From Lathyrus oleraceus (lineage: Eukaryota; Streptophyta; Magnoliopsida; Fabales; Fabaceae): a stretch of DNA of 64,000 nt. Where the stretch lies: the NCBI RefSeq assembly GCF_024323335.1, contig NC_066580.1:443711851-443775850 (forward strand), given 5' to 3'. The notes beneath the pieces are model-generated. The model had not been told where the DNA came from, made no database searches, and saw only the letters and a list, made by a program, of their open reading frames with translations. The position numbers and the translations under genes are program-made. Below, piece after piece: positions 47,222 through 59,353 of the stretch (its first letter is position 1; the number at the start of each line of letters is the position of its first letter).

Positions 47222-48373
47222 ATGGTTACTGCTAACGCTGCTAACATTGTTAATAATAATGATAAGGATCATTACAGTGCTAAACCACCTATTTTTGATG
47301 GTGAGAAATTTGACTACTAGAAAGATAGAATAGAAAGTTTCTTTCTTGGTTACGATCTTGGTCTTTGGGATCTTGTAGTAGATGGCTACGTTCACCCAGT
47401 AAATGCTAAAGGAAATACTTTAGCAAGAAGTGTTATGTATGATCAACAGAAGAAAGACTTCAAAAATCATCATAAGGCCAGAACCATATTGCTTAATGAT
47501 ATCTCTTATACAGAGTATGAGAAGATAACAAACAGAGATTTTTCCAAATCCATTTTTGACTCTCTGAGGATGACTCATGAGGGAAATGCTCAAGTTAAGG
47601 AGACAGAGGCTTTGGCCTTAATCCAGAAATATGAGGCATTCAAAATGGAAGATGATGAAAAAGTTGAGACTATGTTCTCAAGGTTTCATATGCTTGTTGC
47701 ATGACTTAAATTTCTGGATAAAGGGTATTCTACAATTGATCATGTCAAGAAAATTATCAAAAGTCTTCCAAAAAAATGGACACCTATGGTAACTTCCTTG
47801 AAGCTGGCAAAGGATCTCAACAACATCAGTCTTGAAGAAATTGTTAGTTCTTTAAGAAGTCATGAGAATGAGCTAGAAGAAAATGAACCTCAGAAGAGAG
47901 GAAAATTTCTTGCTCTAAAATGCAAGCCTAAGAAGACAAGAGCCTATCAAGCTGAGGAAGAATCATAAGGATCTGGTGAAGACTCAGATGATGATGATGA
48001 TCTGTCTCTAATCTCAAAGAGAGCCAACAAACTCTGGAAACACAGGCAAAGTAGTCAAGGGAAGTTCAGAAGAGTGAGAAGGACTGCTGGTCACTTTGAT
48101 TCTTCGTTTGGACAAAAAAAGCAAGCTTCTGGAAAAGAAGTTATCTTCTTCGAATGCAAGGAGCCAGGCCATTTAAAAAATGATTGTACTAAGCGTAAGA
48201 AGGACAAAAGGCCCAAGAAGAAGTTCTCCAAAGTCAAGAAGGGGCTGATGGCTACCTCGGATGACTCAGAATCTGAAGAAGAAGATTCTGACGAAGAAAA
48301 AGCCAACGTTGCACTGATGGCAACCACAGAGGATCCCACAAGTTCTAAAGAACCAGAAGATAAGGTATTATGA
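47222..48373 (+). pseudogene. SIRE-2 gag
   Basis: The ATG at 47222 opens MVTANAANIVNNNDKDHYSA. In-frame stops follow at 47318 (FDY then stop, Trp codon lost), 47702 and 47966. Capsid words ARTILLNDISYTEYEKITNR and VKETEALALIQKYEAF are clear. The zinc knuckle reads FFECKEPGHLKNDC: the first Cys of CCHC is replaced by Phe. An acidic stretch (DDSESEEEDSDEEKANVALM) follows. Apart from the stops it matches SIRE-1 gag closely. Confidence 0.9.
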
Positions 48374-49180
48374 GAATTAGAATCCGACTCCGATTCTGAA
48401 GAGATATTTTCTAACCTATCTCGTTCTAATATTGAATCATGTCTCTCTAAAATGCTAGAAAAGTAGCAGAGTCTTCAGAGTAAATACAAGGACCTTAAAC
48501 AAGTCCAAGTAACTGCTTCTAAAACTCAGAAAGAGCTTGAGAAAGATGTTTCCTCTCTAAATTAAAAAGTATTTTCCTTAGAAAGTAACAACTCTGCTTT
48601 AAAAAGCAAAATTTCAAAACTATAGGAGGAAATAACTTCAAAAGCTTCTGGTACTGATTGCGTCATCAGATATGACAGAGTATTCCAGTACTTTCTGGCT
48701 AAAAACATAGAAGCAAAATGGATTTCCTGATTTATGGAGTTAGTAGAAATGGCAGGAAAGGTTTAGGTTGTACAAAATCTATAAAACTTGATGAAAGTCA
48801 GAAGGTCAAACCAAAACCTCTCTATGTGCATTTCGTGCCTACTGGCACTAAGCTTGATACTTCTTCACAGACACAACAGCATACTAAGGATAAGAACTTT
48901 GTTCTGAAACCTAAGTATCATGCACAAATCTATCATGAATATCCTTTTGCTAAAAGACCCAAAGTTGTAAGAAAATCTGGGAAAACTAACAAAAGAGGAT
49001 CCAAAAAGTGGGTACCTAAGGATAAAATAATTTATGTTGCAGGCATCCTTAGCAGCTCAGCTGAAACACCAGCCATGGTACCTAGACAGTGGATGCTTGC
49101 GACACATAACGAGAAGAAGGTCTATGTTCCAAGATTTGGAACTTAAGCCTTAAGGCTTCGTTGGTTTCGGAGGAAACCAA
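48374..49180 (+). pseudogene. SIRE-2 gag C-terminus and protease start
   Basis: A coiled-coil-like, Lys/Ser/Glu-rich region with stops is followed by FLIYGVSRNGRKGLGC (48721-48770) and YVHFVPTGTK. The protease active-site segment near 49085 reads PRQWMLATHN where SIRE-1 has LDSGCSRDM, so the region is frameshifted or mutated here. Confidence 0.8.
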
Positions 49181-50190
49181 AAAGGAAAGATCATTGGCTC
49201 TAGAACCACTGGTAACAATAAACTTCCTTCTATTACTAATGTTCTTTTAGTTGATGGTTTGATGCATAACCTGTTGTCTATTATCCAACTTAGTGACAAT
49301 GGTTATGATATCATATTTAATCGAAAGTCTTATAAGGTGGTTAGTCAGAAAGATGGTACAATCCTTTTTAACGGAAAGAGGAAGAACAACATTTATAAAA
49401 TTAGACTTTCTGATCTTGAAGATTAAAACGTAAAATGTCTAATGTCTGTTAATGAGGAGTAATGGGTCTAGCGTAAATGTTTGAGCCATGTTAGCATGAG
49501 AAAGATTTCTCAGCTAAATAAGCTTGAATTAGTCAGAGGTCTACCCAAACTGAAGTTTGCTTCAGACGCTCTTTGTTAAGCATGTCAGAAAGGCAAGTTT
49601 TCTAAAACTTCTTTCAAAATAAAAACTGTTGTTTCTACATATAGACCGTTAGAACTTCTTCACATTGATTTGTTTGGACCAATGAATATTTCTTCTATAA
49701 ATGGAAAGAAGTATGGATTGGTCATAGTTGATGATTACAGTCCTTGGACATGAGTAAAACTCTTGAAATACAAGGATGAGTCACATTCTGTGTTTTCTAC
49801 CTTCTGCTCACTAGTGCAAACAGAAATCAATTTAAAAATAGTCAAAGTCAGAAGTGATCATGGTGGAGAATTTGAAAATAAACATTTTGAAAATATTTTT
49901 GATTCAAATAATATTTCCCATGATTTCTCCCGTCCTAGAACGCCACAGCAAAATGGAGTTGTAGAAAGGAAGAATAGAACTTTGCAAGAAATGGCTCGCA
50001 CCATGATCCAAGAAACTGATATGGCTAAGCATTTCCGGGCAGAAGCAGTTAACACGGCATGTTACATTTAGAACAAGATTTCTATTCGACCTTTTCTGGG
50101 TAAGACTCCTTATGAATTATGGAAGAACAGAAAGCCCAACATTTCTTATTTTCACCCTTTTGGATGTGAATGGTTTATGTTGAACACTAT
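49181..50190 (+). pseudogene. SIRE-2 pre-integrase and integrase (partial)
   Basis: Pre-integrase text (DGLMHNLLSIIQLSDNGYD) at about 49252-49310. The integrase core has LLHIDLFGPMN, VRSDHGGEFEN and PQQNGVVERKNRTL, so all three D, D, E catalytic positions are still present. Stops occur at about 49424, 49460, 49576, 49752 and 50069. It ends FMLNT at the gypsy LTR. Confidence 0.88.
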
Positions 50191-51238
50191 TGTACACCAA
50201 AATTTACCCTCTTCTTTTCAATCCTAATTGGCTTATGTTTCATTATCATATAGACTCATGCATATCATTGGTTCTATGGTTATGGGATCAAGGTATCTTG
50301 GTCTATTGGTTTATATCAAGCAAGAAAGAAGAAGGATATGCCAATGGTGAGGAGATATCCTTAATATCATGGGTCACTCAATACACAAGGGTTCCATATG
50401 CCTCAAGAGGTTTAGACATGTTCATTGTATCTTCAGATGATTGAGATTGGCAAGGGATTTAAAGATGATCATCATTCTCCTATCATTTGGCTATCAACTA
50501 GGGTTTTGGTCAAAGTCAGTTTGTGACTGACTTTTTTGAGCAAAACTTGTTTCCATTGTCCTATATATGTCTCAAGGCATTCATGTGTGAAGTATTGATC
50601 ATTGGATTTAATCAGAAGAAGCTCAAGTGATCAAGAGTGAGGATAAATTGATCGTGTAGAACAAAAGTCAACTATGCAACCAAAAAGTCAACTCCTGACT
50701 TTTTAAGGTCAAGCTTGTGTCTCATGAGTCAAATATGGACAGTAGATGAGACTTGTCCAAGTGGAATCACAAGAAGCAATAAAATCAAGAGATTTTCCAA
50801 AATGGCCTAATTTGGAAATTTAGGGTTTTGAGAACTTACTATTTTTGGCAGGTTTTGTTTGAATGATTAGCTTTTTTCATGGCCAATTTTCCCTATGATA
50901 AAGGCTTCAAATCAAGTTTCCCTTAACATGAAAGTTGTTCTCCTTTATTCAAGCTTTAATTAGATACCAAGTTTGTAGCATTTGGAGCATCATGATAAAA
51001 GTTATGAACATTTTAAGGTGGGTGTTTCAAATTCATCAAAAGCTCAACACTTAGAAAATTTTCTAAGTGTTTCAAGTCAGAATTTGCAAGCAAGTTCATG
51101 GAAATTTTAAGGTATGTTAGAGGCTTCATTTAAAAATACTTTCAACATGAAATATGTTCCTTGATATTCCCTCTTTCCATTGATATCAAATTTGTGAAAT
51201 TTGGGTGAACATGCATCAAGTTGTAGTCATGCCAAGGT
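50191..51238 (+). mobile_element. Tat/Ogre-like LTR fragment
   Basis: It starts TGTACACCAAAATTTACCC directly within the SIRE-2 integrase. That start resembles the Ogre LTR start TGTAATACCCCAAAATTTAC seen at 59164 (-). It is noncoding and is interrupted at 51239 by a copia LTR, so the remainder should lie to the right of the window. The frame at 50190-50444 is probably accidental. Confidence 0.6.
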
Positions 51239-52284
51239 TGTTAGTGTAAGCCCTAAAGGCCAATACTTTTGGTACTTCTGTCAAATTATTTATTAATAAT
51301 AAAAGGATTTTTCTTTATTATATTTATTTAATAAAGTCCCTAGAATATCTAGTCCGTTTAATGTATCAAGTGTGTCTTAATCATGAGATCTCATTAAACA
51401 TAAGGACATTATTCTTAAAGTATTCGTAGTCGAGCTTTGTTGTGAAGTGGGATAACATTAAAGAATTAAGGCTATTATGTATATAGAGTGATGATCACAT
51501 CTCATGGATCATGGATAATGAGTTATCACGTCTTAAACATAGGTATGAATATTAGGAGTAATATTTATACTAGATTGACCCGCGATGAGAATACTACATA
51601 AAATGTTATGCAAAATGTCATAAGTTATTCTCACGGTGATAGTGATGTATACCACCCTTCGACCTGAAACCACTATGGACCCTTGATATAGAGTCAAGTA
51701 CTTTATTGTTGATCAAACATTGTCCATAATTGGATGACCATAAAGAGAGTTGATAAGTACTCCACGAAGCATGTTGAGGGACATGAGTGACCTAGATGGA
51801 ATTTATCCATAATGCGTAACAAGATAGATGTACAAGGGCTCAATATTGAACTGGACAAGGATGATACAGTCTATGCCTTGTGTTCAATATAGACATAAGG
51901 GCAAAAGGATAATTGTACACACAAGTATTATCACAAAAAGATTTGTCAGATCACATGACATTTTCGTGTCTTGGGTAGCAGTGATGTGTTGCTAGATACC
52001 GCTCAATGTTTATTATGTTAAATACGTGATTTAATATAATTGCCAATGTTGCGAAAACCTACATGGTCACACACAAAATGACGGATTGGTGAGAGATAGA
52101 GTAAATAAGGAACACCGTAAGGTACGATGAACTTAAGTGAATTGTAGAACATCGTAAGCTACGGTGCACTTAAGTAGAATATAAAATATGGTAAGGTACC
52201 ATGTGCTTACGTGATTTTTAGTATATCATAAGATATGGGCTACATACACTTAAGTGGTCTTTTTAGCTTGCAGCCCACACAAGT

Positions 52285-52302
52285 GGTTCTATAAATAGAA
52301 CC
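52285..52302 (+). promoter_or_regulatory. TATA box inside a perfect dyad
   Basis: GGTTCTATAAATAGAACC: two 8-nt arms around AA. It is identical, in LTR orientation, to 23304-23287 of the solo LTR. Transcription would be expected to start about 30 bp downstream. Confidence 0.8.
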
Positions 52303-52337
52303 TTTGTGCAGAAGCATTTCATTAATTGAAATTTTGT

Positions 52338-52338
52338 T

Positions 52339-52375
<37 letters not shown>

Positions 52376-52395
52376 TATACACACACGCACACATA
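52338..52395. repeat. (TC)n(AC)n microsatellite in the LTR
   Basis: A TC run then an AC run, with an interrupted AC tail. The solo LTR of the same family has the matching GA run at 23231-23250. Confidence 0.95.
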
Positions 52396-52632
52396 CAAAA
52401 AAAAAAGCCTTCATTCTTAGCAGCTAGCACTGAGACTGAAGGAATTCGTTCGTGTGGACTGAGTAGAGGCGTTGTCACAATTCAACGCTCATGATCACTC
52501 CTTAGATCTGCACCAAAGGTTTCAATCGCCACAAGAGGTAACTCTTTCTATCACTGATCATGCCCATTCGTAAGGATCACTAAAGGAGAATTTTTAATTT
52601 CCACTGCATTTTGGATCGCAATTTTCCTTTAG

Positions 52633-52645
52633 TGGTATCAGAGCC
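52633..52645 (+). other. Primer-binding site of the copia element
   Basis: TGGTATCAGAGCC, an exact initiator-Met type site directly after the LTR. Confidence 0.92.
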
Positions 52646-53238
52646 ACTTACGAAACCATGCTTCTAATAGTTATTTATTTTTTGTATTTTCTGTATTAAT
52701 ACGACTAAAAGACAGGATAAATTAAAAATAAACGAGTAATTAAATTTGGAATCATGTGTGTACGATTTGAATGATTGATGTTGACTATACTTCGGAATCC
52801 GACGTTAGTATGGTGAAGCAACGATACATCGATCGTCCATAGGTTACACAAATGAGATCGATCAATTTATATATATGATATAAGTAAATTTGATGCAAAA
52901 TAAGGTATATATGATATACTTTTTATGTTTCGTTCATTCAAACACTTAATGATTGTTTTTCTTTGAGCGATCAAAGGTCATTTACTCCGAAATCCGACAT
53001 TAGTATGGTGAAGCAATGATGTGTTGGTCAATCATAATGAATTAAAAATCGAGGTGTGTTTGACGGTATGAAATTGCTGCATTAGGGTTCATGACGGTAC
53101 AAGGGTTGTGATGTCAAAGAGTTATGCGATTAGGGTTGTGACTGCACAAGAGTTGTGCTTTAAAGTATCAAGTGTTGATGCAAAAAATGACATCGTTTTC
53201 AAATGAAATGTTCATTAAAATTTTACGCTGGGGCGTTT

Positions 53239-53269
53239 CCCCTACAACCCAGTAGGGGGCGCTGCCCCC
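53239..53269 (+). promoter_or_regulatory. Two mutually exclusive GC-rich hairpins in the leader
   Basis: Stem A pairs CCCCTAC (53239-53245) with GTAGGGG (53252-53258). Stem B pairs GGGGGC (53255-53260) with GCCCCC (53264-53269). They share 53255-53258, so only one can form. No function is known to me. Confidence 0.5.
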
Positions 53270-53700
53270 TTGACCGGGCAGCAGAACCACCGTCTAACTC
53301 TGTGTAGTGTGATTAGTCGCCGAAATTTAATTTGGTTTATTTAGTTAACATAATTTAAATTAATAATAATAATGTGTTTATTATTATTGTCTTGTGGTGA
53401 TCGATTATGGCCTTAGTTTTTATTTATTTTGTTTTTAGGATTTTAAAATACGACCTACGTGTCGTGCCTCTCTTTTAATCTTTTAATGTAACTTCTTTTC
53501 TCATCTCACTCCCTCGTATGAAAAACGAGTTTTTTTTCTGTAATGTAATGTTATGAAGAAAGAGAAGAATACAATATCAAAGGAGGACAACCATGAAGAT
53601 CTTGCTTGGAGAAGCTTAGATCATTATTAGGTTAGCATAGGTTCTCTCATTAGCTTGAGAGAACAATTGCATTAGGGGCCATAATTGTTTCATTTGTATG

Positions 53701-53757
53701 TATGTTGATGCATGTGAATGTATATTGATGCATGTGAATGTATGTTGATGCATGTGA
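53701..53757. repeat. 20-bp tandem repeat, three copies
   Basis: TAT(G/A)TTGATGCATGTGAATG at 53701, 53721 and 53741. Confidence 0.92.
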
Positions 53758-54279
53758 GAGACGATTTATAAATAAGCCAGTGAGATCAAAATAATTGCAA
53801 ATTCCCTTAAATTAAATATTAAGTTTATGATTTCTAAGTTTTAGCACTCATCAAGACTAGTATCGAATAATGTAGGTTTCGCCTACGTGAGGAGCATATT
53901 CTATATTAGTAAGGTGCAATGGAATAATTGTAATATCCAATTGCTAAAACAATGGGTCAAACTTAACTAAATAAATTATAATAAGATTATATACGTTTAG
54001 AAGCAAGAGTTGGAAATGATCCATATGATGGATTGGAATAAGGAGTTATTCACCCAACTAAAATATTCAAGAGTTGTATTAGATACAATTGGAAGGAGTT
54101 CCTACCTAAATAACCTAGTTTTGTGTAATCCTCCTACGCGTACTTAAAACAAAGTGAAATGTGGATCTCGACCCATTAGAAAATCTTTCAACTGGATTTT
54201 CCGAATCAAATGGCGAGGGTCTAATGAAATATGTTATTATAATGATACTTATATTTTCATATTTTTCATGTAGATTACC

Positions 54280-55227
54280 ATGACAACAAACACCTCTAAC
54301 AATATTTTGCGATCAATCCTTGATAAGGAAAAATTGTCTGGGACAAATTTTCTGGATTGGCACCGAAATATGAGGATTGTCCTCAAGCATGATAAAAAGC
54401 TGTATGTCTTGGAGACACCTGTTCTCGAAGAGGAACCTCCTAGTTCTGCATCTAAGGCAGAAAGAGATGCTTATAAGAAGCATGTTGATGATGCCAATGA
54501 AGTTGCTTGCCTCATGCTAGTTACCATGAACCCGGAGTTGCAAAAGCAACATTAGAACATGGCAGCAGTCGATATGATCGGACACCTGAAGATGCTCTAT
54601 CAATACCAGGCAAGGCATGAAAGGTTTGAAGTTTCAAAAGCCCATTTTCAAGGCAAGTTAGCTGAGGGAGCCCCTGTAGGTCCCCACGTGCTCAAGATGA
54701 TTGGGTATGTGGAGAACCTTGAGAGGTTGGGGTTTCCATTCAGAAAGGAACTTGCAATTGATTTGATCTTGCAATCGTTGCCAGATAGCTTCAGTTAATT
54801 TATCCTTAATTTCAACATGAATGATATGGATAAAACTCTTCCTGAACTGCTAGGTATGTTAAGAACTGCTGAGCAGAATTTGAAGTCAAAAGGGAAATCC
54901 ATTCTGATGATCGGAAATGGAAAGAGACAAAACAAAAGGCCCACCAAGCAGGGTGGTAAAGGGAAAGGCAAGGAAGTTGCCAAACTCAAACCCACTCCTC
55001 CTGTTTTGAAGCCTAGTGGAGGCATAGCAAAGGACGACACTTGCTTCCATTGCGGTAAGACCAGACACTGGAAGAGAAACTGCCCAAAGTACCTGAAAGA
55101 TAAGAAGAATGGAGTAGAGACTTCAACTTTAAGTATTTTTGTTATTGAAATTAATCTATCTACTTTTTTATCATGGGTATTAGATACTAATGCGGTTCTC
55201 ATATTTGTACCAATGTACATGGGATAA
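54280..55227 (+). pseudogene. Copia gag with zinc knuckle
   Basis: Starts MTTNTSNNILRSILDKEKLS. Two in-frame stops (54553 and 54796) interrupt an otherwise continuous capsid region (LVTMNPELQKQH, HLKMLYQYQARHERFEVSKA, AIDLILQSLPDSFS). A basic stretch follows, with the zinc knuckle CFHCGKTRHWKRNC at about 55042, where the usual Gly-His becomes Arg-His. The protease start near 55170 (SWVLDTNA) has lost the Asp-Ser/Thr-Gly Gly. Confidence 0.9.
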
Positions 55228-57520
55228 AAAGGAGTAGAGATTTGGAAAAAGGTGAAGTTGGCCTACGAGTTGGCAATGGAGCAAAGGTTGCTGCTTTAGC
55301 CCTAGGAACTCATGTATTGACTTTACCTAGTGGTTTAATAACTCAGTTAGAGAATTGTTATTATGTACCTGCAATTAGCAGGAATATTATTTTCGTTTCT
55401 TATTTGGACAAGTTTGGTTTTTCATTTATAATAAATAACAATTGTTGCTCCATTTATTTGAATGATATATTCTATGTTACTGCACAAATGTACAATGGAC
55501 TATATGTCCTTGATCTTGAAATGCCTATTTGTAACATTAATACTAAAAGGATGAAACTTAATGAGTTAAATCCAACTTACCTTTGACATTGTCGATTAGG
55601 CCACATAAATGAGAAACACATTCCCAAACTCCATAAAGATGGACTCTTGGACTCTTTTGATTATGAATTATATGAGACATGCAAATCTTGTTTAATTGGA
55701 AAGATGACAAAGTCTCCATTCACAGGAAAAGGTGAAAGAGCTAATGATTTTTTGGCCCTCATGCATACTGATGTATGTGGACCATTGAACATACCATCCA
55801 GAAGAGGTTTTTACTACTTCATCACATTTACTGATGATTTCAGTAGATATGGTTATGTGTATTTAATGAAACACGAATCAAAGTCCTTTGAAAAGTTCAA
55901 GGAATTCAAGAATGAAGTATAAAACCAACTAGGTAAGAATATTAAAACTCTTCGATCAGATCGAGGTGGTGAATATCTAAGCCTAGAGTTTGATGACCAT
56001 CTGAAAGATTGTGGGATTCTATCCCAACTTACGCCTCCTAGAACACCCTAATGGAACGGTGTATCTGAGAGAAGAAATCGAACCTTGTTAGACATGGTCT
56101 GATCCATGATGAGTCACGTCGATCTTCCAAACTCTTTTTAGGGACATGCACTATTGACAACAGCTTACACACTTAACCGTGTTCCATCCAAAAAGGTCGA
56201 GAAGACACCATATGAGATATGGAGTGGTAATAAACCACATATGTCTTACATGAAGATTTGGGGTTGCAAAGTTTATGTGAAACGACAAATTTCAATTAAG
56301 CTTGAGCCCAAATCTGACAAACGCTTATTTGTGGGGTATCCTAAAGAAACAAGGGGATATTACTTCTACAATCCTTCTGAGGGCAAAGTGTTTGTCGCTC
56401 GAACTGGAGTCTTCCTAGAAAAGGATTTTATTTTCAAAGGAATCAGTGGGAGGAAAGTAGAGCTTGAAGAAATTCAAGAATCATAAAGAATTTATACACC
56501 TATAGAGGAATTAAAGTAGGAAACACAAGTAGTTGTAGAAGAGCAACCTGCTCAAGTAGAACAAGACCAACGTAGGTCAAGCAGGATACGTCACCTACCT
56601 GAGAGATATGGATATCTCATAACTGATCAAGGTGATGTGTTACTCATGGATCAAGATGAGCCTGTGAGCTACCAAGAGGCCATAACTGGTCCCGAGTCTG
56701 AGAAGTGGCTAGAAGCCATGAAATATGAAATGGATTCCATGTACACAAACCAGGTTTGGACCTTAGTAGAGCCTCCTGTAGGAGTTAACCCTATAGGATG
56801 CAAGTGGGTGCTCAAAAAGAAGACTGACATGGATGGTAAGGTACATACCTATAAGGCAAGACTGGTCGCAAAAGGATATAAACAAATTCATGGGGTTGAT
56901 TATGATGAAACCTTTTCACCAGTTGCAATGCTTAAATTTGTTTGGATTTTACTTGTTATCGCTGCATATCATGATTATGAAATATGGCAGATGGATGTCA
57001 GAACTGCTTTCCTTAATGGGAATCTTCTTGAGGATGTGTACATGACACAGCCTGAAGGATTTGACATACCAGAAGAAGCCCAAAAGATATGTAAGTTACA
57101 AAGATCAATCTATGGATTGAACCAAGCTTCTAGAAGCTGGAATCTTTGTTTTGATGAAACAGTAAAACAATATGGATTCATCAAGAATGAAGATGAGCCT
57201 TGTGTCCACAAGAAGGTTAGTGGGATCATGGTCGTCTTCCTGGTATTATATGTAGATGACATATTAATCATTGGAAACAATATCCCTACCCTACAACAAG
57301 TAAAGTCTTGGTTGGGGAAATGCTTTTCTATGAAGGGCCTAGGTGAAGCAGCCCATATATTAGGAATCAGGATCTATAGAGATAGATCATAAAAACTTCT
57401 TGGCCTAAGTCAACGTACATACATAGACAAAGTGTTGAGACGCTTTAATATGCATGATTCCAAGAAAGGATTCATACTTATGCAACATGGTATGTGTCTA
57501 TCAAAAACACAACCCCCTTC
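55228..57520 (+). pseudogene. Copia pol: protease tail, integrase, reverse transcriptase
   Basis: Protease/pre-integrase text at 55242-55586 (VAALALGTHVLTLPSGLI, LENCYYVPAISRNI). Integrase has CRLGHINEKHIPKLHKDG, CKSCLIGKMTKSPF, LALMHTDVCGPLN and LRSDRGGEYLS, with catalytic Asp, Asp present and the E region at about 56045-56085. The reverse transcriptase (56637-57392) has AFLNGNLLEDVYMTQPEGF and catalytic YVDDILIIG near 57250. The text continues past a stop at 57390 to KVLRRFNMHDS. Stops are also at 55584, 55920, 56050, 56099 and 56484, most with the frame kept. Confidence 0.9.
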
Positions 57521-57527
57521 AACTAAG

Positions 57528-59164
57528 TGTCGCAACCTGAAAAATACAGTGCGCAAAAAAACAACCGGCGAAAGAAAATGACAGAAGAGTCGCCACCGTG
57601 CGTTATTCATCCCAAAGGAGGGAAAGGAAACGCTCGAAGTAAACCTGAAAAAGGAAAGGACAAGACGGGGTCTCGCAACCAAATCTTGGGTTCGGGAGTC
57701 GGTTATGCGAAGGGAAGGTATTAGCACCCCTACGGATCCGTAGTACTCTACGGGATCCACTTTTGTAGTTCTTGTCTAAAGGGTGTGAGTTTATCTAATG
57801 TGTTATTTACTAAAAAAAGGGTTAAATGAAAATGACTCGCGCGGATGCCGCATCCACTGCATACGTATCTCATCTGAATATGAGAATCAGAGTCTTCGTA
57901 GCTCGGCTGACCTATGGGTTGGGGGGATGTGTGCTCGCTAAGACATCGCGTCTTATGCCTACGTATCTCATCTGGAATGAGAATCAGAGCAAGCCATAGT
58001 TCGGCTAACTACGGGGTTATGGAGTGGGTTTTGGACGAACGATGTTACTACGCAATCTATCGGATGCTCGACCTTTGGAGACTTACTCACCTGTAGTAGA
58101 AGGAGTAAACGTGTGTTTAGGAGAAGAAAAATCAATAAAGGGTTAGGGTTTGGTGAACTCATGCAAAAAGGCAGTCCTTGACGAAGGAACCTGTAAAAAA
58201 ACACACAAAAACATTGCCTCCCATCGAGGTCTTCCAGCTAGGAAAGCAGTAAAATGCGGGAAAAATGTAAAAGTACCACGCGGATAAAGATTCGAAGTAA
58301 TAACAATTAGAGGAATGGGAAACCCAGGGATCCTTCCAAGCTAAAGACCATCAAAGAAAGTGAGTCAGTACAGGTAATCGGAATGAAACCTCCAGGGGGT
58401 ATCCCACAAATAAAGTGGAAAACCACGCAAGTTATCCCTGCAAAAGTCATGTAAGCCCTCACAAAAACTCAACAAACAGGTTAGAGACAAAAAAATAGGG
58501 TAATCAAGGGTTGCCCCCAAATCAAAATGTAACCACATGAATCATGCCATTAAAATTCACAAAAAAAAAGACATGCATCAAAAGGGTATCAAATTCACCC
58601 ATAATACCTCATACATTTAGAGCATTCAAATTAAAGGCATAAAGATGATGGATATAGGGCAAACCTAATTGGAGAGCTTGATTGAAATTGAGTTGCACCC
58701 GTGAGGTTTACAAAACAATCTTTGTGGTTTATGTGAGGCAGAGGTGATTCTGTGCAGTTGAGTTCCCTTCAGGGTTTGGAGGCTGCTCTGAACTCTGTTA
58801 GCTCTTCTCTCACTATCTTTTTCCTCAGGGTAATAGGAATAGAATCCATATTTGTTTCACTGAAACTCTAGTATTTATATCCTAATATTGGTAGCTTAGT
58901 GGGCTTTTGAGAGAGGTCCAAGTCTGAGATTTTTTCTTTTATTTATTTATTTATTTATTATTATTTTTATTTATTTATTTATTTTTTTCGTTTTATTTTT
59001 CGTTTTTTTTATTTTTTTTTTAAATAAAGTTTCTTGGATCTAATTCTGATTGATATGATGAAATGCAATGTATCTAATGTTAAATGACCTAAAAATGAAT
59101 GCATGCATGAGGTGTAAAGCGTATGCTTCTAGGAAAAATGAAGGGTAAATTTTGGGGTATTACA
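57528..59164 (-). repeat. 3' LTR of Ogre
   Basis: On the minus strand it starts TGTAATACCCCAAAATTTAC at 59164 and ends AGGTTGCGACA at 57528, about 1.64 kb. Two CTACGTA-type hairpin motifs lie at 57861-57885 and 57960-57982. An AT-rich T-run block is at 58930-59030. Confidence 0.88.
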
Positions 59165-59180
59165 GCTGCCCCTATTCAAT
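59165..59180 (-). other. Polypurine tract of Ogre
   Basis: On the minus strand GAATAGGGGCAGC directly precedes the LTR start. Confidence 0.8.
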
Positions 59181-59353
59181 CAACTGGAGACCTGGAAAGA
59201 AGATAGCAGCGACTTTCGTGCTTTCGAGGTATCAAGGGATTGAATACAATAAAAGCCCAAAAATTTGCACTGAAGTGAAGTGAAGTAACAATGTCTGTCA
59301 GAATCGGCAAAGAGGTGGTCTTGAAAGAAGAATCCGTCTGGTACGGTGAGAGT

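Larger units (their letters stand above)
45727..50190 (+). mobile_element. SIRE/Maximus-type copia (SIRE-2), cut within integrase
   Basis: 5' LTR 45727-47126, PBS at 47129, gag from 47222, then protease, pre-integrase and integrase up to 50190, where a gypsy LTR interrupts it. The rest should lie beyond the nested insertions, to the right of this window. It entered the 3' UTR of the Tat-lineage element, seven or more bases after its repeat array. Confidence 0.9.
51239..52632 (+). repeat. 5' LTR of the copia element
   Basis: Starts TGTTAGTGTAAGCCCTA and runs to TTTCCTTTAG before the PBS, about 1,394 bp. It carries CACTTAAGTG-type motifs (for example 52247-52256), a TATA box within a dyad at 52285-52302, and a (TC)n(AC)n tract downstream. 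Confidence 0.9.
52646..54279 (+). other. Untranslated leader of the copia element
   Basis: About 1.63 kb without a supported coding frame. It contains a GC-rich island with two overlapping hairpins (53239-53269) and three 20-bp direct repeats (53701-53757). Confidence 0.75.
51239..57527 (+). mobile_element. Ty1/copia element with 1.4-kb LTR, cut by Ogre
   Basis: 5' LTR 51239-52632, PBS, a long leader, gag 54280-55110, then protease, integrase and reverse transcriptase to about 57520, where Ogre begins (57528). RNase H and the 3' LTR are therefore outside the window. The minus-strand solo LTR at 23002-24377 belongs to the same family. The clade is not assigned with confidence; the gag start and FYNPSEGKVFVARTGVFLEK wording fit the Angela/TAR/Tork side. 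Confidence 0.9.

Noticed and set aside
48091..48339. Ser-rich minus-strand frame
   Set aside because: It is the reverse of the acidic and basic part of SIRE-2 gag.
54795..55220. 141-aa minus-strand frame
   Set aside because: It is antisense to copia gag, whose zinc knuckle and capsid motifs are on the plus strand.
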